Positions 1-4,873 are shown, counted from the first letter of the stretch. The stretch is DNA of 7,551 bases from Ruminococcus sp. (GCA_023667385.1 JAMPAE010000064.1:1-7551); one strand, 5' to 3'. The notes: generated by a model not told the origin, from the sequence alone. Program-made: numbers and translations.

Positions 1-36
1 GAACACAAACAAAAATGTCATACTGCTGAATAACAT
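1..36 (-). CDS. MBOAT-family O-acyltransferase, N-terminal 12 codons only
   Basis: Only the first 12 codons are inside the window; the gene continues past the left edge. The visible peptide is MLFSSMTFLFVF. This is close to the usual start of membrane-bound O-acyltransferases of the AlgI/DltB type, which begin with a short Met-Leu-Phe-Ser-Ser/Asn stretch followed by a hydrophobic first helix. An AAAAGGAG ribosome binding site lies ten bases upstream of the ATG. Family members are multi-pass membrane proteins that transfer acetyl or other acyl groups to extracellular polymers. The upstream neighbours on the same strand (SGNH esterase, DUF4358) are frequent companions of clostridial MBOAT genes and support the call. 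The gap to the DUF4358 gene is 97 bases, so it may be co-transcribed or have its own promoter. The peptide alone is too short to be conclusive; the context carries much of the weight. Confidence 0.66.
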   Translation of the reverse strand, partial: MLFSSMTFLFVF

Positions 37-46
37 TGATGTAAAA

Positions 47-54
47 CTCCTTTT
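47..54 (-). promoter_or_regulatory. Ribosome binding site of the truncated MBOAT gene
   Basis: Read on the minus strand this is AAAAGGAG, with ten bases between it and the ATG at 36-34. It is the main direct evidence that the 12-codon frame at the window edge is a real gene start and not a chance frame. Confidence 0.72.
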
Positions 55-66
55 GACGTTTGTTTT

Positions 67-112
67 GCGGCATGGGTGAGGTTGTTAGTTTTGGTAACGT
101 TTATCCCACCGC
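67..112 (-). other. Imperfect hairpin in the leader of the MBOAT gene
   Basis: GCGG (67-70) and TGGG (73-76) pair with CCGC (109-112) and CCCA (105-108), with a two-base bulge. Inside the large loop, GTTA (84-87) pairs with TAAC (95-98). There is no T-run on the minus-strand side, so it is not a canonical terminator. It sits between the DUF4358 stop codon and the MBOAT ribosome binding site, where a structure could tune stability or read-through between the two cistrons. The function is unproven. Confidence 0.3.
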
Positions 113-133
113 ATAATGAAAAACACATTAAAA

Positions 134-601
134 TTACAGTGCTTTTTTGAAAGCGGTATAGACCGAATCCGGATTTTTGCAGACGGCAAACAAAATGACG
201 CCTGCTTCTTTTTTCAAAATATAGCTTTCCAAAAGTGCGCTTTCCTCAGGGGCATAGCCTTTGAACAATGCTGCTTTGTCTTTGATTCGACTTTCAATTG
301 CCTGCATCAGTTCTTCTTCCGGTGAAGATTCTTTCAGGTGAACAATCAGCAGCTCACGCACGTCCATGACAGAATCAGAAGCGAGATAGACGACTGAATC
401 GAATGCGTTCATGTCAAAGCCAAACTCTTTTTTAAACTTTGCAGTTTTGCATTTTTCCAGCCCTTTTGTGTCCATTGTTTTTGAAACAGAGGCTGAAATT
501 TCGTCAGCCGTTTTGCTGCTGACTTTGGCGTTGCCGGTGAGCAGGAAGATAAACACAACAAGCATTAAAACGCAGAGGATTTCTTTGATACGTTCAGACA
601 T
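134..601 (-). CDS. DUF4358 domain-containing membrane-anchored or secreted protein
   Basis: 155 residues. Residues 7-22 form one hydrophobic segment (VLMLVVFIFLL), which reads as a signal anchor or signal peptide. The remainder resembles DUF4358: a mixed early segment, then a central Arg-Glu-Leu-Leu-Ile-Val stretch (about 82-87), a charged helix with AIESRIKDKAALFKGYAPEE (101-120), and a C-terminal strand-helix ending at FKKAL. The GYxPEExALLE pattern is the part I recognise best. The function of the family is unknown; members often sit beside MBOAT and SGNH genes in Clostridia. The start at 601 is chosen over a longer in-frame ATG at 691 because that one lies inside the upstream coding region, whereas the 601 ATG has GGAG eleven bases upstream and follows the SGNH stop codon by only two bases, suggesting translational coupling. 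An extracytoplasmic accessory role in polymer acylation is inference. Confidence 0.85.
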   Translation of the reverse strand: MSERIKEILCVLMLVVFIFLLTGNAKVSSKTADEISASVSKTMDTKGLEKCKTAKFKKEFGFDMNAFDSVVYLASDSVMDVRELLIVHLKESSPEEELMQAIESRIKDKAALFKGYAPEESALLESYILKKEAGVILFAVCKNPDSVYTAFKKAL

Positions 602-603
602 TG

Positions 604-1401
604 TCAGTAAATCTCCTTTTCCTTCATGATGAATTTGAGCCATTCGGCATAAAATCTTTTTGCAAGATGGATTCCGTCTTTGGCATAGCAATCGCTGTGC
701 GCTTTGACAACTTTATTTGAATTGAGATATTCAATCTTTTCGCTTTTGCACATTGCAATCAGCTTGCTGTTGTATTTTGAAATTGCTTTGAATCTTGCAC
801 CGGTTGCCTTTGAAGTATCAACAGGAAACAGCAGGCTGACAATGATTCTTGTGTTTGGCAGCTTGCCTTTGAGCTGCTTGATGAGCGAGGTATATTTGTT
901 GACGAAGTTTGTTGCGTGAGCCTCCTGTGTGCCGAGCATATTTAATCCATAGTGCAAAATCAGCACAGGAGGATGCACGCCGATGATTTTGTCAAGGTTT
1001 GCTTCAAGGTGGCTCAACGATGCGCTGACCTGAGTGAACAGATGACTGCTGTTGAGAATATTATAAACCTCAAGTCCGTTCATCAGCGAATCACCGGCAA
1101 AATATACATTGCGAAACGCTTGACGCAAAGAGCTTTTTCCGCTTTCAATTTGCTTGATGCGTTTTGCAATTTCTTTTTGAATGTTTTCCGATGAGTTAAA
1201 ATAGTTAAGCTCTGCTTCAGCTTTGGCAATGTTTTCCAGCGCCTTGTCAATTGAGCCTGAATCAAGGCTGTTAAGCACAGAAACACCGCTCACAGTGTCT
1301 GCTGCGGCAGTGCTGCCCGATTGCAGGCAGGTGATGACCTGGCAAATCGGATATATTGATAAAACAACGATGAGAATAACAGATAAAAGTGCCTTTTTCA
1401 A
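604..1401 (-). CDS. Membrane-anchored SGNH/GDSL-type hydrolase or acyltransferase, TTG start
   Basis: 265 residues. Residues 4-20 form a hydrophobic signal anchor. About 50-97 is a charged, probably helical stalk, and the SGNH domain runs from about 98 to 260. Block I is FAGDSLMNG with nucleophile Ser105. Block III is HYGLNMLG, where Asn154 is in the oxyanion position but the usual following Asp is Met155. Block V is KDGIHLAK with Asp242 and His245 completing the catalytic set. Block II has no clear Gly. Such proteins hydrolyse or transfer acyl esters on glycans. With an MBOAT gene two genes downstream, I infer a role in O-acetylation of an extracellular polymer, analogous to AlgX/AlgJ-type partners. 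The start is a TTG at 1401-1399 with GGAGG seven bases upstream; the first internal Met is residue 107, inside the catalytic domain, so TTG is almost certainly right. The next gene starts two bases after its TGA. Confidence 0.87.
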   Translation of the reverse strand: MKKALLSVILIVVLSIYPICQVITCLQSGSTAAADTVSGVSVLNSLDSGSIDKALENIAKAEAELNYFNSSENIQKEIAKRIKQIESGKSSLRQAFRNVYFAGDSLMNGLEVYNILNSSHLFTQVSASLSHLEANLDKIIGVHPPVLILHYGLNMLGTQEAHATNFVNKYTSLIKQLKGKLPNTRIIVSLLFPVDTSKATGARFKAISKYNSKLIAMCKSEKIEYLNSNKVVKAHSDCYAKDGIHLAKRFYAEWLKFIMKEKEIY

Positions 1402-1408
1402 TGATGTG

Positions 1409-1413
1409 CCTCC
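1409..1413 (-). promoter_or_regulatory. Ribosome binding site fixing a TTG start
   Basis: GGAGG on the minus strand, seven bases before the TTG at 1401-1399. The near-ideal match and spacing decide the start of the SGNH gene, which has no ATG or GTG alternative ahead of its signal anchor. Confidence 0.8.
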
Positions 1414-1421
1414 GCTGAAAG

Positions 1422-1427
1422 ATTATA
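1422..1427 (-). promoter_or_regulatory. Possible -10 box ahead of the SGNH gene
   Basis: A perfect TATAAT on the minus strand in the 61-base gap between the C39 gene and the SGNH gene. No convincing -35 element lies 16-18 bases upstream (best is a weak ATCTTA), and the resulting leader would be only about 15-20 bases. It could be an internal promoter for SGNH-DUF4358-MBOAT or a chance match. Confidence 0.25.
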
Positions 1428-1462
1428 TGCAGCCGGTGCTTACATAAGATGCAGCTGCTTCA

Positions 1463-2866
1463 TCATTTCTTTTCAAGAATGACAGCTTGCTTGCCAAGCA
1501 GGTTCCATCTGGCTTCAAAGGTTGAAATGTTATATGAAACCTTGCCGACAATCGGGTCGGTTATCCAGACATAATTATCTGAATAGCCTGTGAGCACCAT
1601 GACGTGAGTTCCTCTGGGATATTCAAAATATTTGGATGTTCCGTTTGCCTGCGGAATATACCATGAATTGACCGAGGATGGATTATTCATTTTGTAAGTT
1701 GCCCATACAATTGCAGGATGTCCGTTTGAAATCTGCCTGAGCAGCTCATTGAATGAACAGCCTGTGATTTTTTTGGCGATATGAGCGCCGCCTTTTGAAT
1801 TAATGACTTTTTGAAGTGATTTTGTAATAACAGGTGAGAATGCACCATAGCCGGGGTTGCCGCTTGTGTAAGTACCTTTGGGGTTGCCAACAAATTTTTT
1901 GTTTATGTCAGGACCATATCGTCTGCCGTTTTTCACAACAATGTTTTCACGTGGTATTGCATTAACCATCTGATCAAGGTTGATGCTATATCCGTAATAT
2001 CGCAAAAGCTGAACGCAGGAAGCAGCTTCGCAGCCGGTTGGATAGGTTGGGTTTTGGCTGACATACGGAACATTCATCGGATTTACGCTGACAGTGAACG
2101 ATGTGGTTTTGCCATTCTTTGATTTAACGGTGATTTTTGCCGAACCAACTTTCAATCCCTGAAATTTACCTTTTGCGTTGACCGAAACAACAGACGGAGC
2201 AGAGCTTTTGTATGTATATGTATTGCACGCCGTTCCTTTTGGTGTAATAATCTTTACCGTTTTCGTTTTGCCGATTGAAATGCTGTATGATGAGCTTTCA
2301 CCGGAAATGCTTGACGGTAAAGGGTAAACTTTAACCGTGCAGGTTGCTTTTTTGCCGTTATAAGTTGTTACGGTGACCTTTGCAGTGCCGACCTTTTTAG
2401 CAGTGTAAATGCCTGATTTTGAATAAACGAGGATGTCAGGCTTGTCAGTTGAATATGTAATCTTTCTGCCGGCTTCATTTTTGCCGACAGATGAGTTGAA
2501 ATCAAACGATTCACCAACACCGAGAGTGATTGAATCTGCATTAAGCTTCACCACGGACGGCGCTTTTTTAACTGTGACTGAAACAGTGCGTCTGACATTG
2601 GCTTCATCAACATATGCAACCTCTGTTTGACCGCAGGCAACGGCAACAAAATTGCCTTGCTCTGAGATTTCAACATAACGCTCATCATATGTGCAGTTTT
2701 CTGCGCTGACTATATTGGGAAGCGGGATAATTTCCCCAATTCCAACAGTATATTCCGAGCTGCTGTCAGCAGCGAATGATAGCTGACAAAATGTGAGCAT
2801 TAAAGCTGAAATAATGAGCAAAAAACAGAAAAATTTTTTGACTTTTTTGCAATAAACCTGTTTCAT
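1463..2866 (-). CDS. Secreted protein with Ig-like (Big_2) repeats and a C39-like cysteine peptidase domain
   Basis: 467 residues. A basic N-terminus and hydrophobic core (about 11-30) with a SFA-ADS site near residue 33 form a signal peptide. Three Ig-like strands-rich units follow: about 36-103 (degenerate), 104-183 and 186-263. The last two are good bacterial Ig-like type 2 domains, each with a GxGES or IGKT start and a KVGxAKxTV end. Residues 264-467 are a C39_2-type peptidase domain: PVPYVSQ-like entry (NVPYVSQ, 265-271), Cys279 in PTGCEAAS, His421 in GTHVMVLTGY, and Asp437 in WITDP. Family knowledge supports a papain-fold, extracellular, wall-associated enzyme; the substrate is unknown. 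It is not an ABC-transporter C39 leader peptidase, since there is no transporter part and the protein is exported. The ATG has GGAGG seven bases upstream and a promoter at 2904-2932. It is the first gene of the leftward cluster, 61 bases before the SGNH gene. Confidence 0.9.
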   Translation of the reverse strand: MKQVYCKKVKKFFCFLLIISALMLTFCQLSFAADSSSEYTVGIGEIIPLPNIVSAENCTYDERYVEISEQGNFVAVACGQTEVAYVDEANVRRTVSVTVKKAPSVVKLNADSITLGVGESFDFNSSVGKNEAGRKITYSTDKPDILVYSKSGIYTAKKVGTAKVTVTTYNGKKATCTVKVYPLPSSISGESSSYSISIGKTKTVKIITPKGTACNTYTYKSSAPSVVSVNAKGKFQGLKVGSAKITVKSKNGKTTSFTVSVNPMNVPYVSQNPTYPTGCEAASCVQLLRYYGYSINLDQMVNAIPRENIVVKNGRRYGPDINKKFVGNPKGTYTSGNPGYGAFSPVITKSLQKVINSKGGAHIAKKITGCSFNELLRQISNGHPAIVWATYKMNNPSSVNSWYIPQANGTSKYFEYPRGTHVMVLTGYSDNYVWITDPIVGKVSYNISTFEARWNLLGKQAVILEKK

Positions 2867-2903
2867 TGAACATCCTCCGAGCGTGCTTGACTGTTTTAAC
2901 TAT

Positions 2904-2932
2904 ATGATAACATAAGCTGACGGAATATTCAA
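2904..2932 (-). promoter_or_regulatory. Sigma-A-type promoter of the leftward envelope cluster
   Basis: On the minus strand, TTGAAT (2932-2927) and TATCAT (2909-2904) are separated by 17 bases, close to the vegetative consensus (4/6 and 5/6). Transcription would start near 2897, giving a leader of about 30 bases that ends in the GGAGG (2878-2874) of the C39-domain gene. A perfect inverted repeat ends eight bases upstream of the -35 box. Confidence 0.65.
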
Positions 2933-2940
2933 CGAAAAGC

Positions 2941-2976
2941 GCTCAAAAAGAAATAAAAATTCATTTAATTTTGAGC
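2941..2976. repeat. Inverted repeat beside the leftward promoter
   Basis: GCTCAAAA (2941-2948) and TTTTGAGC (2969-2976) are perfect eight-base arms. An inner AAAT (2951-2954) and ATTT (2963-2966) can extend the stem after a 2x2 internal loop. It starts eight bases upstream of the -35 box at 2927-2932, a position suited to an activator or repressor site. It has no T-run on either side, so it is not a terminator. Confidence 0.45.
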
Positions 2977-3006
2977 AGGATTTTCATTTTTAGTTTATAC
3001 CCGGTG

Positions 3007-3049
3007 GCTGAATAAATCAATAGGATTTCATGTAATTTCAGCTTTTTTT
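3007..3049 (+). terminator. Terminator-like hairpin with T7 run, no known upstream gene
   Basis: GCTGAA (3007-3012) pairs with TTCAGC (3037-3042); inside, AAATC (3014-3018) pairs with GATTT (3024-3028) around a five-base loop. Seven T follow directly (3043-3049). The shape fits a weak intrinsic terminator on the plus strand, yet no plus-strand gene lies to its left. It could end a short plus-strand transcript arising in the divergent region, or block antisense transcription into the rightward gene. Stem strength is modest, so chance is possible. Confidence 0.35.
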
Positions 3050-3123
3050 CGTCAGGTTTCAACACGAAAAATCATTCTGCATCAGAAGATTAATTGTGGC
3101 ATTTTTTGAACCGATTTTTATCG

Positions 3124-3139
3124 TGAAAAACCGGCTGAA
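3124..3139 (+). repeat. Direct repeat copy 1: extra copy of the 5' coding start of the CmpB-like gene
   Basis: TGAAAAACCGGCTGAA is identical to 3322-3337, which encodes part of HEKPAEA in the CmpB-like gene. Similarity continues beyond the core: GAACC occurs upstream in both (3109-3113 and 3301-3305) and C-x-GT downstream. In the matching frame this copy would read EKPAETV and then run into AT-rich DNA. It looks like a decayed partial duplication of the gene start. Confidence 0.65.
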
Positions 3140-3163
3140 ACAGTTTTAATAATTTTTTATCGA

Positions 3164-3180
3164 ATTGCATTAATTGCAAT
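3164..3180. repeat. Operator-like inverted repeat upstream of the rightward promoter
   Basis: ATTGCA (3164-3169) and TGCAAT (3175-3180) are perfect six-base arms around TTAAT, followed by ATTTTTT. A second, weaker pair AATTA (3188-3192) and TAATT (3198-3202) with the same five-base spacing abuts the -35 box at 3201-3206. The arrangement suits binding of a dimeric regulator, though low-complexity AT sequence makes chance pairs likely. Confidence 0.35.
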
Positions 3181-3200
3181 ATTTTTTAATTAGTGATTAA

Positions 3201-3229
3201 TTGATTCGTTTTTTTGTTGGTGGTAAAAT
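3201..3229 (+). promoter_or_regulatory. Sigma-A-type promoter of the CmpB-like gene
   Basis: TTGATT (3201-3206) and TAAAAT (3224-3229) are 17 bases apart, 4/6 and 5/6 matches to the vegetative consensus. The start of transcription would be near 3236, leaving a leader of about 50 bases before the ATG at 3287. Confidence 0.62.
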
Positions 3230-3263
3230 GCTCTGCAAAGATACGATTTATCAATCAATATTA

Positions 3264-3295
3264 ATATGGAAAGGCAATGATAATATATGGAAAGG
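3264..3295 (+). repeat. 11-base direct repeat across the CmpB-like start codon
   Basis: ATATGGAAAGG occurs at 3264-3274 and again at 3285-3295, exactly 21 bases apart. The second copy contains the ATG of the gene. The first contains an ATG that opens a four-codon frame (ATG GAA AGG CAA TGA, 3266-3280), and its GGAAAGG is also the only plausible ribosome binding site for the main gene, 12 bases from the ATG, which is rather long. Confidence 0.5.
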
Positions 3296-3994
3296 ATAAG
3301 GAACCTGTTTGTATTGAATCATGAAAAACCGGCTGAAGCGGTGAAAGAAGAAGGAGTCTTTGCCAAAGGGCTGTGCTTCGATAAGCTGGTGTGGATTTTT
3401 CTGATAAGTTGCGTATGTGGTTTTGCGGTTGAAACATTGTGGTGCTATTTAAGGCATGGATATATTGAATCAAGAAAATCATTGGTCTATGGTCCGCTTT
3501 CCGTTGCATATGGTATGGGCGGTGTTATTTTGACGCTGGCACTGTATAAAGTTAAGGATGCAAATATGCTGAAAATTTTCGGCATAGCATTTCTTGTTGG
3601 AACAGTTACTGAATATATATGCTCGCTTGGGCAGGAGATTGTGTTCGGTTCGGTCGCATGGGATTATAGTAATCGTCCGTTCAACATTAATGGCAGAGTA
3701 TGCCTGCTTTACTCCATTTACTGGGGACTTCTCGGAATCGGCTGGATCAAGTTTATCTATCCGCTGATGTCGAAGCTGATTGAACAAATGCCGGTGAATG
3801 TCGGAACGGTGCTGACTTGGGGCTTTATCGCATTTTTCATTTTTGATGCATCAATTTCAGCCGCTGCAGGGCTGCGAATGGATAAAAGAGCTGAGGGCGC
3901 AGCACCGCAAAACTTTGTTGAGGAATATCTTGACACGCATTTTGATGATGACCGTATGCACAAAATTTATGCCAACTCACAAAGCGTAAAATAA
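3287..3994 (+). CDS. CmpB-like integral membrane protein ('putative ABC transporter permease', PF06541)
   Basis: 235 residues. A hydrophilic N-terminal tail (1-30) precedes about five membrane segments (roughly 33-52, 68-87, 97-117, 138-160, 172-195) and a charged C-terminal tail (197-235). The family signature is the loop WDYSNRPFNINGRVCLLYS (125-143), preceded by the polar helix TEYICSLGQEIVFG (108-121). These features match the CmpB family, which is widespread in Clostridia and is annotated as an ABC permease on weak grounds. No ATPase or binding-protein gene is adjacent, so a transport role is unsupported here and the function is unknown. The gene is monocistronic in appearance: promoter at 3201-3229 and strong terminator at 4001-4040. 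The ribosome binding site is weak (GGAAAGG at 12 bases), and the first in-frame Met is used for lack of a better one. The next Met, residue 77, lies within a membrane segment. Confidence 0.85.
   Translation: MERIRNLFVLNHEKPAEAVKEEGVFAKGLCFDKLVWIFLISCVCGFAVETLWCYLRHGYIESRKSLVYGPLSVAYGMGGVILTLALYKVKDANMLKIFGIAFLVGTVTEYICSLGQEIVFGSVAWDYSNRPFNINGRVCLLYSIYWGLLGIGWIKFIYPLMSKLIEQMPVNVGTVLTWGFIAFFIFDASISAAAGLRMDKRAEGAAPQNFVEEYLDTHFDDDRMHKIYANSQSVK
3322..3337 (+). repeat. Direct repeat copy 2, inside the CmpB-like coding sequence
   Basis: Partner of the 16-base repeat at 3124-3139, 198 bases away. It encodes residues 12-17 of the CmpB-like protein, in the hydrophilic tail before the first membrane helix. 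Confidence 0.65.
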
Positions 3995-4000
3995 AAATAA

Positions 4001-4040
4001 CAGCAGCCCGTTAAGTGTGATCGGGCTGCTGTGCATTTTT
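4001..4040. terminator. Bidirectional intrinsic terminator between convergent genes
   Basis: CAGCAGCCCG (4001-4010) and CGGGCTGCTG (4022-4031) form a perfect ten-base stem with an 11-base loop. On the plus strand TGCATTTTT follows, ending the CmpB-like transcript seven bases after its TAA. On the minus strand TTATTTTTATTTT follows, ending the tcdA transcript. Strong and symmetrical. Confidence 0.93.
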
Positions 4041-4058
4041 AAATGATTATACGTTACT

Positions 4059-4781
4059 TTAAGTGTATTCCGCAATGTCTTTGATGACTTCACCTGCGAT
4101 GATCAAACCTGCCACAGACGGAACAAATGCGTTGCTTCCGGGGGCGGGGCGGTGAGCCGTGCCTTTTTCCTCACTGTCACTGTCATAAATAGGTGCAATT
4201 GCAGGCTCTTTTGAATAGACAACCTTGAGCTTTTTCACGCCACGTTTTTTCAGCTCAGTGCGCATCACTCTCGCAAGCGGACAAACTGAGGTTTTATAAA
4301 TATCGGTGACCTCAAACTGAGTTGGATCCATTTTGTTGCCTGCACCCATGCAACTGATGATTGGTGTGCCTGTTTTTTGCGCATTCATCACAAGCGCAAT
4401 TTTGCCGGTGATGGTGTCGATTGCATCAATAACATAGTCATATTCGCTGAAATCAAACTGCGCTTCGGTTTCAGGCATGAAAAAAGTTTTGAACTTTCTG
4501 ACTTCTGCATTTGGGTTGATTTGCAAAATTCTCTCTTCGGCAACGTCAACCTTAAACTTACCGATTGTTTGATGTGTGGCAATGATTTGACGGTTGATGT
4601 TTGTCAGGCAAACGGTGTCGTTGTCAATCAAATCAAGCTTGCCGATTCCGCTTCTTGCAAGTGCTTCAACAGCATATCCGCCGACTCCGCCAATGCCGAA
4701 AACAGCAACACGAGCCGAAAACAGCCTGTTCATTTTTTCTTCACCCAAAAGAAGCTGCGTTCTTGAAAATTGGTTAAGCAT
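4059..4781 (-). CDS. tcdA: tRNA threonylcarbamoyladenosine dehydratase (ThiF/HesA/MoeB family)
   Basis: 240 residues. Cytoplasmic E1-like enzyme that uses ATP to dehydrate t6A at position 37 of ANN-decoding tRNAs to the cyclic form ct6A. The ATP-binding Rossmann motif is GIGGVGGYAVEALARSGIG (29-47). The DNDTV turn (53-57) and NINRQ (61-65, with Arg64 as the usual ATP-contacting residue) follow, then KVDVAEERILQINP (77-90) and YVIDAIDT (116-123). The TcdA-specific segment is MDPTQFEVTDIYKTSVCPLA (151-170), which closely resembles the DPTQ-x-x-VTD-x-x-KT stretch of E. coli TcdA (CsdL/YgdL). This separates it from MoeB and ThiF. The C-terminal APGSNAFVPSVAGLIIAGEV (214-232) is the usual closing helix. 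Length is slightly short of E. coli TcdA. GAGG lies seven bases before the ATG, and a promoter at 4816-4845 gives it its own transcription between clpC and the shared terminator. Confidence 0.93.
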   Translation of the reverse strand: MLNQFSRTQLLLGEEKMNRLFSARVAVFGIGGVGGYAVEALARSGIGKLDLIDNDTVCLTNINRQIIATHQTIGKFKVDVAEERILQINPNAEVRKFKTFFMPETEAQFDFSEYDYVIDAIDTITGKIALVMNAQKTGTPIISCMGAGNKMDPTQFEVTDIYKTSVCPLARVMRTELKKRGVKKLKVVYSKEPAIAPIYDSDSEEKGTAHRPAPGSNAFVPSVAGLIIAGEVIKDIAEYT

Positions 4782-4815
4782 TTGCGCACCTCGTTATTAT
4801 GATTACTCCGCATAA

Positions 4816-4845
4816 ATAATACAACATTTGTCTGCTCCAAGTCAA
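4816..4845 (-). promoter_or_regulatory. Sigma-A-type promoter of tcdA
   Basis: On the minus strand TTGACT (4845-4840) and TATTAT (4821-4816) are 18 bases apart, each a 5/6 match to the vegetative consensus. Transcription would begin near 4809, giving a leader of about 28 bases with GAGG at 4792-4789. Confidence 0.7.
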
Positions 4846-4873
4846 GGTATGGCGCCGCAGTTTGGAATTTTTA

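Larger units (their letters stand above)
2879..3286. other. AT-rich divergent intergenic region without a gene
   Basis: About 400 bases between divergently transcribed genes. I see no credible coding frame. It holds the leftward promoter (2904-2932), the rightward promoter (3201-3229), several inverted repeats, a partial copy of the start of the rightward gene near 3109-3140, and plus-strand T-runs at 3043-3049, 3102-3107, 3153-3158, 3182-3187 and 3209-3215. It is noticeably more AT-rich than the flanking genes. The length exceeds what two simple promoters need, so regulatory sites or a small RNA are possible. Confidence 0.6.

Noticed and set aside
602..691. In-frame 30-codon extension of the DUF4358 gene
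   Set aside because: It lies almost entirely inside the SGNH coding sequence and would put a polar stretch ahead of the signal anchor; the ATG at 601 has a good ribosome binding site and follows the SGNH stop by two bases.
1441..1462. Terminator between the C39 gene and the SGNH gene
   Set aside because: GCAGCTGC is palindromic and short GCAGC/GCTGC pairs exist, but there is no stable stem followed by a T-run.
3124..3337. The 16-base direct repeats as attachment sites or insertion-sequence target duplications
   Set aside because: No integrase, transposase or terminal inverted repeats lie between them, and one copy is ordinary coding sequence.
3287..3994. Complete ABC transporter
   Set aside because: The CmpB family name suggests a permease, but no nucleotide-binding or substrate-binding gene is adjacent, and the protein lacks recognisable permease coupling motifs.
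4377..4766. 129-codon plus-strand open frame antisense to tcdA
   Set aside because: It mirrors the conserved tcdA reading frame; no ribosome binding site or recognisable domain.
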